Shown: positions 5,362 to 10,945 of the stretch, in pieces
Position numbering within the stretch: position 1 is the stretch's first letter
Layout of the letters: every line of letters starts with the position of its first letter
Origin: Candidatus Nomurabacteria bacterium
Lineage (GTDB): Bacteria > Patescibacteriota > Minisyncoccia > Phycocordibacterales > SBAW01
Direction: 5' to 3'
Length of the DNA stretch: 10,945 nt
Assembly (NCBI GenBank): GCA_943355135.1
Contig: CALREG010000021.1
Location: 1 to 10,945, forward strand
Notes under the pieces: generated by a model
Told to the model about the DNA's origin: nothing
Database searches by the model: none
The model's input: only the letters and a program-made list of their open reading frames with translations
Made by a program: the position numbers and the translations under genes

Positions 5362-5997
5362 ATGAGAAAAACTGCACACTGGCTGAAGCGCCCTCCGGGA
5401 TATGAGCTGTTTTTTGCTCCGCTGGGACCGACGATGAACCCCACCGAGCAGGAGTTGCTCCACTTTGCCTATGTTGCTTCGAAGTACGGCCACGCCGGCC
5501 AACTCCGCGACGGGGGGAGCCGCTACTTTGACCACCCCAAGGCGGCCGCGTGGATCTACATCGACGAACTCGAGGGCAGAGACGTCCGCATGATAGCGGA
5601 TCTGCTGCTACACGACGTTCCTGAGGACTGTTACCTCATCTCGCCTTATCGGATGAACCTCAACTTCGGTAAGGACATTACGCTCGATGTCCGGTCGATG
5701 ACCAAGCTCCCCAAAGGAAAAGAAACAACGCCGCAGTATCTCGCCCGGGTCATCGAGCGTGGCCCGTGGGCCATTACCTCCAAACTGTGCGACCGCCTCC
5801 ACAATGTGCGGACGCTCAAGTCTTGCACACCAAGAAAGCGACGTGAACAGATAGGCGAAACCAAAAAGTACCACTTGCGGCTCCTCATTCCCGCACTAAA
5901 AAAGCATGGCGAGCCGTGGGCAACCTATGCGCATGAACTCGAAAAGAAAATCTGGGAAGCGCTCGATGTGTACAAAAATTATCTTTCTCGCTCGTAG
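5362..5997 (+). CDS. HD-domain hydrolase of the RelA/SpoT (small alarmone hydrolase) type
   Basis: A 211-residue, single-domain soluble protein. The residues known from the ppGpp-hydrolase half of RSH enzymes are all present in order: R49 in GQLRDGG, metal ligand H58 in YFDHP, metal ligands H84 D85 and catalytic pair E88 D89 in LLHDVPED, and metal ligand D144 with N148 in KLCDRLHNVRTL. MTKL (113-116) matches the family TKL element. There is no synthetase, TGS or ACT domain, so it resembles small alarmone hydrolases (MESH1-like) that degrade (p)ppGpp or related nucleotides. ATG 5362 is chosen because GAAGGAG (5347-5353) is 8 bases upstream; a longer GTG start at 5308 would overlap the -10 box. 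Stand-alone unit with its own promoter and terminator. The exact nucleotide substrate is inferred. Confidence 0.83.
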   Translation: MRKTAHWLKRPPGYELFFAPLGPTMNPTEQELLHFAYVASKYGHAGQLRDGGSRYFDHPKAAAWIYIDELEGRDVRMIADLLLHDVPEDCYLISPYRMNLNFGKDITLDVRSMTKLPKGKETTPQYLARVIERGPWAITSKLCDRLHNVRTLKSCTPRKRREQIGETKKYHLRLLIPALKKHGEPWATYAHELEKKIWEALDVYKNYLSRS

Positions 5998-6022
5998 CCC
6001 CATCCTTCGGTGGGGCTTTTTT
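5996..6022 (+). terminator. Intrinsic terminator after the HD hydrolase gene
   Basis: Stem AGCCCCA (5996-6002) pairs with TGGGGCT (6011-6017), with further closing pairs around a CTTC loop, then TTTTTT. It overlaps the TAG stop. It is almost the same sequence as the terminator at 5241-5270. Confidence 0.9.
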
Positions 6023-6083
6023 ATTTTTATCTATTCTATGTTATAAACATTTCGGCTACTGCACCTTAGAAAAGGAGAGTCCC

Positions 6084-6422
6084 GTGGCACGTCCGCTCGA
6101 AGTCGAAACCATTGTGCGCGCACGGCAGTTGCTTTCTGACCCGAACAAGTGGTGCGAAGGGGTGCTCGCGCGCACCTACTTCGGCATCCCCTGCTCGCCG
6201 ACGATATTCTTCGCCAAGCGCTTTTGCGCCCGCGGCGCGCTTGCCCATGAAGCCTACAAACTGACCGGCAACCGCGCTCTCGCATGGCGGATCACCAGCC
6301 GCGCCGAGGCCATGGTGTGTCCGTTGAGATCGTCGCACAGCCTTTCGCTCGCCGGCATCAACGACACCTACGGCCGCGAGCGCGTGCTCAAGGTCCTCGG
6401 TCGCGTCCCTGAATTTGCCTGA
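6084..6422 (+). CDS. Small DUF6197-like protein
   Basis: 112 residues, soluble, starting at GTG 6084 behind the SD AAAGGAG (about 6072-6078). The layout resembles the DUF6197 family: a helix with an early Trp-Cys-x-Gly (NKWCEGVLARTYFG), a middle FCARGAL(A)HEA segment where the family has a (F/W)CxxGAL motif, and a C-terminal (I/W)ND ... VLxxL ending (LAGINDTYGRERVLKVL). This is recognition by pattern only. DUF6197 proteins have no assigned function and are often found in mobile or phage-related settings. The gene is a self-contained unit: AT-rich -10-like sequences (TATGTT/TATAAA, 6037-6047), SD and a terminator 20 bases after the stop. Cys and Arg content is notable, but no metal-site pattern is clear. 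Confidence 0.7.
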   Translation: MARPLEVETIVRARQLLSDPNKWCEGVLARTYFGIPCSPTIFFAKRFCARGALAHEAYKLTGNRALAWRITSRAEAMVCPLRSSHSLSLAGINDTYGRERVLKVLGRVPEFA

Positions 6423-6441
6423 CGCAACTCGACAGTTCCCC

Positions 6442-6467
6442 GCCGCCCCACTTTGGGCGGCTTTTTT
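6442..6467 (+). terminator. Intrinsic terminator after the DUF6197-like gene
   Basis: GCCGCCC (6442-6448) pairs with GGGCGGC (6455-6461) around loop CACTTT, followed by TTTTTT (6462-6467). Confidence 0.9.
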
Positions 6468-6478
6468 ATTTGTACTAG

Positions 6479-6487
6479 TGCTATACT
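6479..6487 (+). promoter_or_regulatory. Extended -10 promoter of the beta-helix gene, leaderless geometry
   Basis: TGC-TATACT (6479-6487) is followed by 6 bases and the GTG at 6494. It is identical to the extended -10 in front of the minus-strand Ig gene (4092-4100). No SD precedes the GTG. Confidence 0.6.
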
Positions 6488-6493
6488 TTTTAC

Positions 6494-9151
6494 GTGACTC
6501 AGGGAAAGCACTTTTTATTTGCGTGCTTTATTTTTGGTGTACTCTTTGCCCTGCCCGCTTTTGCATCGGCAGCCACTATCTACTCCAACTACACGAGCGG
6601 CAACGACACCACCGGTGCAGGCACATCGGGCAACCCGTACAAAACATTTCATAAAGCGTACACCGTCGCGAGCTCTGGAGACACCATCGACCTCACCGGC
6701 ACCTTTAATTGGGCCAATGCAGACGAAACTGGTGATCTTTCTACTAGTGGCTACACCCTCACAACCGACAACCTGACTATCCGCGGACAGGGAGCAAACG
6801 CCACCATCATTCAAGCCGCCTCAACCATAGCTACCACAGACCGCCGAGTCTTTACTATGAATGCCGCGTCGACAACGTTTTCAGGATTGACCATCCGCCA
6901 CGGCAACACGAGCAATGGCGGATGCTTCATCCTCTCCGTCGCCGGCACAACCACACTCAACACTGTGGCAGTAGACCGCTGTAATGCCAGTATCCACGGC
7001 GGCGCTTTTTATAACACCACTTCCAACACCAACGTTGTCGCGAGCAACAGCTCCTTTACGGGCAACACTGCCGGATTTTCTGGCGGCGGTTTCTTCTGGT
7101 CCACCACGGGTGGCACACTGCAGATGACCAGTGCAACACTCTCGGGCAACATCTCAAACATAAGTGGTAGCAGCAACAGCACCAACGGCGGTGCGGCACT
7201 CAACCTAGGATCGGGTACCATGCGACTTACCAACGTCACACTAACGGGCAACAGCAGCCCTTTTGGTGCGCTCAAGTTGGGGGGCGGCACGGCTCTGCTC
7301 AAAAATACCATTGTCGCAGGCAATACCGGCATCACCGCCGACAACGTCAACTTGTACCGATCCTCGGGCACCATTACCAGCAGTGGGTACAACATCTTCG
7401 GCCGGTACAGCACTTCGTACTTCAACGCCACAACCACCGGCGACTGGGACGACCGTACCGGTAGTGGCACCTACCGGCTCTTTTCGGTCGGTACGACCGG
7501 TACACTTAGTCTGAGTGCGACCACAACCGCCGCAAACGGCACGCAATACGCGCCGTTTGCTACCGGCTCTATCGGCATCAACCACGGCATCACCACGGCA
7601 CACGGTTCGGTCACCATTCCTTCGACCGACCAGCTCGGCTTCAGCAGGAGTGGGGAGACAGACATTGGTGCGTACGAATATGACGGGGTCTCCGACGCGA
7701 CCGCACCATCGGTGACACTCGACCTTCCTGCAAACGGTGCCAGCATCGGCGGGTCGTCTATCGGGATTACTGCCACTGCCTCCGACGATATCGCGGTGGC
7801 GGGGGTCAAATTTTATGTCAATAATATTTTGGTCGGCAGCGAAGACACCTCTTCGCCCTACAGCATTACATGGAACAGTCTTTCTGCGACCACGTCGGGA
7901 ACAAAAACGGTGATAGCGGTTGCGCGCGACACGTCTAACAATTACGCCACTTCGACCAGTGCTACGGTGACGCTCAACAATACTCCGACCCCCTCATCTA
8001 TAACCGCGAGCTCAACCGTGCGCGGCGTCGCGGCAATCACCTGGACAACGCCGTACGAAGGTTCATCAAGAATGTTCTTCGGGTTTGTAAGCGCGGTGAG
8101 TTCCTCAACCCCCGAGGCAAACGCCGGAAGCGGCGTCACCAGCCACTCGGTAGACCTCTCAGGGCTCCCCGCCTGCGCCGTGTATCAGTATGTGACCGTG
8201 AGCAGAACCTCTGGCGGCGACGCTGCAACCAGCTCAACCTCAAGTTTAAGAACAGCCGGATGTACCGGCGGAGCTTCGATAGTCTCGAACAATCAAGGCG
8301 CGGTAACCACCGGTGCCGGTGGAACACTCACCGAAGGCGTGCTGACGCTTACGATACCAACTTCGTTTACCGCATCATCATCATCGGCAACCTTCCAAGC
8401 AAGCCAGCTTGACGGCTCGACTTTTTTTGCCAGCGCAGGTGCTCCAAGCGGACTTACACGCGCCACCACTACCGTGTATCACCTTTCTGCCTACACCGAC
8501 GAGTCTACCACGCTCTCAACTTTTACTTCCGCCCTTACAGTGACTATGTCGTACGACGACGCAGATGTTACAAGCGTGGATGAGTCGAGTCTTACTATCC
8601 ATCGCTACGACGGCACCACGTGGTCAGAACTCTCGAGCTGTACGGTCGACACAGGCGCAAACACGGTCTCGTGTACCACGACCGGATTCTCCGACTTTGG
8701 CATCTTCGGCGAGGCCTCTTCCAGTTCAGGCGGCAGTTCAGGCTCCTCTAGCGGTGGCAGTGTGGTGGGGCTCATCGGCAGCACTGGAGTATATGTAGGC
8801 AACCCCGCGATCATACCTGCCGCGGCATCCGCATCGAGCACACCAGACACTCCTACCCCCACCGCTACGGCTCCAAATAAATTTATGTTTACCCGCAACT
8901 TGCGGGTGGGCTCTGAGGGCGAGGATGTGCGAGAGCTGCAGATATTCCTCAACTCAAAAGGGTTTGTGATTGCACAAAAAGGCTCCGGCGCTCCGGGCGA
9001 AGAGAGTACCACTTTTGGCCCGCGCACCAGAGCGGCGCTTATTAAATTTCAAGAAGCGTATACTACAGAAATTCTTAAACCGCTCGATTTGCAGAAAGGC
9101 ACAGGCATCTTTGCCACCCAGACACGCAAGTTCGTCAACTCGCTTCCTTAA
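6494..9151 (+). CDS. Large secreted beta-helix protein with Ig-like modules and peptidoglycan-binding C-terminus
   Basis: 885 residues. Signal peptide 1-26 (FIFGVLFALPAFASA). Residues about 28-395 form a right-handed parallel beta-helix: repeated strand/turn blocks with GGCF, GGAF, GGGF and SxFTGN or TLTGN turns, closing with DQLGFSR...TDIGAYEYDG, the usual end of choice-of-anchor Q type beta-helices. Then a bacterial Ig domain (about 403-495, APSVTLDLPANGASI, SSPYSITW), an FN3-like domain (498-588), a beta-sandwich often seen in CPR surface proteins (about 600-740), a Gly/Ser linker, a Thr/Pro linker (780-795) and a PG_binding_1-like domain (798-885: LRVGSEGEDVRELQIFLN, FGPRTRAALIKFQ). GTG 6494 is taken as start because it lies 6 bases after the -10 box. 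Probably a wall-anchored adhesin or glycan-interacting protein; catalytic residues of a lyase are not evident. Confidence 0.88.
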   Translation: MTQGKHFLFACFIFGVLFALPAFASAATIYSNYTSGNDTTGAGTSGNPYKTFHKAYTVASSGDTIDLTGTFNWANADETGDLSTSGYTLTTDNLTIRGQGANATIIQAASTIATTDRRVFTMNAASTTFSGLTIRHGNTSNGGCFILSVAGTTTLNTVAVDRCNASIHGGAFYNTTSNTNVVASNSSFTGNTAGFSGGGFFWSTTGGTLQMTSATLSGNISNISGSSNSTNGGAALNLGSGTMRLTNVTLTGNSSPFGALKLGGGTALLKNTIVAGNTGITADNVNLYRSSGTITSSGYNIFGRYSTSYFNATTTGDWDDRTGSGTYRLFSVGTTGTLSLSATTTAANGTQYAPFATGSIGINHGITTAHGSVTIPSTDQLGFSRSGETDIGAYEYDGVSDATAPSVTLDLPANGASIGGSSIGITATASDDIAVAGVKFYVNNILVGSEDTSSPYSITWNSLSATTSGTKTVIAVARDTSNNYATSTSATVTLNNTPTPSSITASSTVRGVAAITWTTPYEGSSRMFFGFVSAVSSSTPEANAGSGVTSHSVDLSGLPACAVYQYVTVSRTSGGDAATSSTSSLRTAGCTGGASIVSNNQGAVTTGAGGTLTEGVLTLTIPTSFTASSSSATFQASQLDGSTFFASAGAPSGLTRATTTVYHLSAYTDESTTLSTFTSALTVTMSYDDADVTSVDESSLTIHRYDGTTWSELSSCTVDTGANTVSCTTTGFSDFGIFGEASSSSGGSSGSSSGGSVVGLIGSTGVYVGNPAIIPAAASASSTPDTPTPTATAPNKFMFTRNLRVGSEGEDVRELQIFLNSKGFVIAQKGSGAPGEESTTFGPRTRAALIKFQEAYTTEILKPLDLQKGTGIFATQTRKFVNSLP

Positions 9152-9159
9152 GCGATTTT
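9141..9159 (+). terminator. Weak hairpin with short T-run after the beta-helix gene
   Basis: CGCTT (9141-9145) pairs with AAGCG (9150-9154) around CCTT, followed by ATTTTG. It spans the TAA stop. The short stem and four T make it a weak terminator at best. Confidence 0.4.
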
Positions 9160-9165
9160 GTAAAG

Positions 9166-9194
9166 CTGACAAACACAAACCGGTATGGTACCGT
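9166..9194 (+). promoter_or_regulatory. Promoter of the exported-protein / membrane-protein pair
   Basis: CTGACA (9166-9171), a 17-base spacer and TACCGT (9189-9194) with an upstream TGG. It shares the pattern GCTGACA ... TGGTAnnGTCGnG with the promoter at 5289-5317. Confidence 0.5.
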
Positions 9195-9242
9195 CGAGAT
9201 GGTTTTTTGACCTTTTTTCGAACCCACGCACAGGAGCAAGAC

Positions 9243-9560
9243 ATGAAGCGGATGTTTGCAGGCGTTCTTTTGGTTCTGGTGTCGAGCACGGCAGCTAGTG
9301 CCAGCGAACTAGTGTGGCGCGGTAAAGTGCCCTCCGGCCAAGTACTGGAGGGGCCGATGATGGTGCCGGCCGGCGCATGCTACCCCACCATCCGCCGGTT
9401 GCGCGGAGTACAATACTACCGCCACGCGGAGTGCCCTGAGCATGTCCGCAACCACCTGAGCATCGGCGTACCGCTCTACGGCCACCCTATCAAAGGGCCC
9501 AAAGAGGCGCGGCGCGTCACGATCGATGCCAAAGGTTGGGTGGTGCTCACCTATAAGTAA
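9243..9560 (+). CDS. Small exported protein of unknown function
   Basis: 105 residues beginning MKRMFAGVLLVLVSSTAASA, a clear signal peptide with a likely cleavage after residue 20 (ASA-SEL). The mature part of about 85 residues is beta-rich, with two Cys (C46, C64) that could form a disulfide, and several short Gly/Pro turns (PSGQVLEGPMMVPAGACYP, GVPLYGHPIKGP). I do not recognise the family. SD AGGAG (9232-9236) is six bases from the ATG, which fixes the start; an upstream-extended frame from 8970 is a shadow inside the previous gene. The next gene begins 11 bases after its stop, so the two form a bicistronic unit sharing the promoter at 9166-9194. Confidence 0.75.
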   Translation: MKRMFAGVLLVLVSSTAASASELVWRGKVPSGQVLEGPMMVPAGACYPTIRRLRGVQYYRHAECPEHVRNHLSIGVPLYGHPIKGPKEARRVTIDAKGWVVLTYK

Positions 9561-9571
9561 GGGAGGGGCGA

Positions 9572-9973
9572 ATGTTCTTCAAACTACTGACAGTCGCTGT
9601 GGTAGCTGCCCTCCTCTGGCAGATGATCGGCGTCTGGAGGACGGGCAGGGTGCTCGCAAAAAACCGCACATCGGCGGTGTTTCGGCGACATCAGGTCGGG
9701 GTGGCCTACATCGGTTGGCTCACGATACTTGCAGTCGTCCTTATCGAAGTGCAGGTGTGGATGAGTCCAGCGCCATACGCTTCGGGTCCGCTCCTACTCG
9801 GCTTCCATCTCGCGGTCGACGCTTTGATGGTAGCAGTATTTGCGGCGATTGTGTTGCACTTTTCGGGCGTCAAAAGCCCACAATGGCACAGCACACTAGC
9901 ATACTCGTTCTTGGGTCTGTACTGTCTTGCAGCCGCTACCGGAGGAGTCATGCTCTACCGACTCCCAACGTAA
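9572..9973 (+). CDS. Four-helix membrane protein with conserved-looking histidines (DUF420-like)
   Basis: 133 residues with four hydrophobic segments (about 2-22, 43-63, 73-97, 108-127). His residues sit near helix ends: H40 (RRHQVG), H79 (GFHLAVD), H96 (VLHFSG) and H106 (QWHSTLAY), with a closing AAATGGVMLY segment. This arrangement of His plus a terminal TG in the last helix resembles small haem- or copper-handling four-helix families such as DUF420 or cytochrome b561-like proteins, but the likeness is only in the pattern. A strong SD GGGAGGGG (9561-9568) lies three bases before ATG 9572. It is co-transcribed with the exported protein upstream and ends in a terminator seven bases after its stop. 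Confidence 0.75.
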   Translation: MFFKLLTVAVVAALLWQMIGVWRTGRVLAKNRTSAVFRRHQVGVAYIGWLTILAVVLIEVQVWMSPAPYASGPLLLGFHLAVDALMVAVFAAIVLHFSGVKSPQWHSTLAYSFLGLYCLAAATGGVMLYRLPT

Positions 9974-9979
9974 ACTGAC

Positions 9980-10005
9980 GCCGCGGGTAATCCCGCGGCT
10001 TTTTT
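9980..10005 (+). terminator. Intrinsic terminator after the membrane-protein gene
   Basis: GCCGCGGG (9980-9987) pairs with CCCGCGGC (9992-9999) around TAAT, followed by TTTTTT (10000-10005). The opposite strand has A there, so it works only rightward. Confidence 0.92.
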
Positions 10006-10011
10006 ATTGGT

Positions 10012-10602
10012 CTAGTTGCTGTACCAACTGACGAGCCAACCGCGCATCAGTTGTATCTCGCTTGATTGCGAGGTGATAATATTGCTTGCAAGCTGCTTCA
10101 TTTCTGGCCTGTTGGTCCCTGCCGCGAGCATCTGCGCCATCATGACCGCCATCTCGTGATGCGGAATCATTTCGGTAATAAACTCACGATCAAACTCGGC
10201 AGCGGCTACAGACTTTAGTGCCTCTGGGTCGCCGGTCATACCTCCCATGTGCATCCCCATACCACCACCTGTGGTGGCGGGGACCGCTGTGCCATACCAC
10301 GACTGATACCACCCTCGCATATCAGCTATCTCCTTCTCCTGCGCTTTGATGATGTCGTTTGCAAGCGTAATCATCTCGGGCCGCTTGGAGCGTTCCAAAG
10401 CTATTTTTGCCATCGCAATTGCCCCTTCGTGGTGCGGGATCATTTGCGCGATAAAGTGTTGGTCTATATTTTGGCCCATCATCGAGCCGTCTGGCATCAT
10501 GTGTTCGCCCGACACCGGAGCTTCTCCCCCACGCATGGCATAGCCACCTCCAAAACCGATAAGGAGAACCAGCAACCCAATAACGACTGTGTTTGTATTC
10601 AT
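10012..10602 (-). CDS. Membrane-anchored tandem DUF305 protein
   Basis: 196 residues. An N-terminal hydrophobic anchor (about 5-22, TVVIGLLVLLIGFGGGYAM) is followed by two DUF305 repeats at about 47-103 and 137-194. Each has FI-xx-MIPHHE-xA-xxMA, RPEM-xx-LA-xx-II-xx-Q-xx-EI-xx-MRGW and a WY end, so the duplication is internal to the gene. The linker is Met/Gly/His-rich (MGMHMGGM, about 115-122). DUF305 proteins (CopM type) are ferritin-like helical proteins, some of which bind copper outside the cytoplasm; the Met and His content fits, but the metal is inferred. TATACT (10610-10615, minus strand) lies 7 bases before the ATG and no standard SD spacing is seen, so the mRNA is probably leaderless. 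Confidence 0.92.
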   Translation of the reverse strand: MNTNTVVIGLLVLLIGFGGGYAMRGGEAPVSGEHMMPDGSMMGQNIDQHFIAQMIPHHEGAIAMAKIALERSKRPEMITLANDIIKAQEKEIADMRGWYQSWYGTAVPATTGGGMGMHMGGMTGDPEALKSVAAAEFDREFITEMIPHHEMAVMMAQMLAAGTNRPEMKQLASNIITSQSSEIQLMRGWLVSWYSN

Positions 10603-10609
10603 TACCCTC

Positions 10610-10615
10610 AGTATA
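10610..10615 (-). promoter_or_regulatory. -10 box of the DUF305 gene, leaderless geometry
   Basis: TATACT on the minus strand ends 7 bases before ATG 10602. The GAGGG between them is too close to the ATG to be a normal SD if transcription starts at the expected place. Confidence 0.55.
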
Positions 10616-10696
10616 TACGTAATCAGTAAAGGAAGGAACTCTTAGCGATTTTGTGCTAGCCTAACGGTAGTTCCGATGCTCTTAGGGAGGAGTGTT

Positions 10697-10933
10697 ATGA
10701 AAAATGCATCAAGTGCTCATACGGAAGTGGTTTTTGATGCTCTGTGGCAAGTTCACTGCGCGGTGGCCGGAGCTCAGCTGGCCGTTGCTGCCGCCAGTAT
10801 AGCGATGACTCTGGAGTTCTGGAGCATGTGGCAACCATCGTTGGCAAGCCGCGCCATTGAGCTCATCGAACAAAGCCCCTTTGGCGAGCACCTCGTCATC
10901 CACGCCAAGTTTGGCAATCAAATCTCTCCGTAG
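10697..10933 (+). CDS. Small protein of unknown function
   Basis: 78 residues from ATG 10697, which has a strong SD GGGAGGAG (10685-10692) just upstream. The central part (about 20-45) is rich in Ala and hydrophobic residues (VHCAVAGAQLAVAAASIAMTLEFWSMW) and could be one membrane helix or a buried helix; the ends are soluble. I recognise no family. Bases 10934-10945 begin a GC-rich stretch (AGCCGCCCCA) that matches the first arm of the terminators used by the other stand-alone genes, so the window probably stops inside its terminator. A TGC-TAGCCT sequence (10654-10662) could be its -10 region. Confidence 0.65.
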   Translation: MKNASSAHTEVVFDALWQVHCAVAGAQLAVAAASIAMTLEFWSMWQPSLASRAIELIEQSPFGEHLVIHAKFGNQISP

Positions 10934-10945
10934 CAGCCGCCCCAA

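Noticed and set aside
7009..7470. Minus-strand 153-codon frame within the beta-helix gene
   Set aside because: Caused by the Thr/Ser/Gly-biased codons of the beta-helix; no promoter or SD.
9199..9210. Three-codon upstream open frame (ATGGTTTTTTGA) in the leader of the exported-protein gene
   Set aside because: No SD in front of it and such a short frame is expected by chance; not reported as regulatory.
8970..9560. Longer form of the exported protein starting at 8970
   Set aside because: It would overlap the beta-helix gene by 180 bases; the ATG at 9243 has a good SD and begins a textbook signal peptide.
9151..10654. Shared AGCGATTTTGT at 9151-9161 and 10644-10654
   Set aside because: The 11-base identity is AT-rich and short; the first copy is part of a stop codon and hairpin, and the surrounding bases do not align, so chance is likely.
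4464..10945. Second copy of the tRNA-Asn 3' end as an attachment site
   Set aside because: I found no repeat of the T-arm/acceptor sequence downstream within the window, and no integrase gene is present.
1..10945. CRISPR array, insertion sequence or rRNA
   Set aside because: No regularly spaced direct repeats, transposase-like frame with terminal inverted repeats, or rRNA signature was seen.

Overview
The window looks like a chromosomal segment of an ultra-small bacterium of the Candidate Phyla Radiation (Patescibacteria, probably Parcubacteria-like). This is inferred from gene content and style, not from a phylogenetic marker. Supporting signs are very tight packing (11-base overlaps between genes, and a 1-base TAATG stop/start overlap), a shortened methionyl-tRNA formyltransferase, large secreted proteins ending in a peptidoglycan-binding module, and a group I intron in a tRNA gene. 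TGA acts as a stop, so the SR1/Gracilibacteria recoding is not in use.

Layout. 1-311 (-): 5' part of an unrecognised cytoplasmic protein. 330-492 (+): promoter, two C-rich hairpins and a terminator, a good candidate small RNA, followed by an insulating hairpin at 495-531. 565-1876 (+): def-fmt, the N-formylmethionine pair. 1866-4083 (-): three-Ig-domain surface protein, PAP2 phosphatase and HPF/RaiA ribosome hibernation factor. 4145-4501 (+): tRNA-Asn(GUU) split in its anticodon by a 238-base group I intron. 4582-6467 (+): three stand-alone genes (trypsin-like protease, HD-type alarmone hydrolase, DUF6197-like small protein), each with its own Shine-Dalgarno (SD) site and terminator. 6494-9151 (+): an 885-residue secreted beta-helix protein with a peptidoglycan-binding end. 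9243-9973 (+): a small exported protein plus a four-helix membrane protein with conserved-looking histidines. 10012-10602 (-): tandem DUF305 protein. 10697-10933 (+): an unknown 78-residue protein.

Two gene-expression styles alternate. The housekeeping and surface genes have a -10 box (TATAAT or TATACT, often with an upstream TGn) only 6-8 bases before the start codon, which predicts leaderless mRNAs. The stand-alone plus-strand genes have 5' leaders with clear SD sites and mostly end in compact hairpins with T-runs. This second class starts immediately after the tRNA-Asn gene and may be accessory modules acquired by transfer.

The strongest novelties are the intron-split tRNA-Asn, which simple tRNA scans would miss, and the C-rich two-hairpin RNA, whose exposed C tract is complementary to SD sequences, including a perfect 8-base match to the one at 9561-9568.
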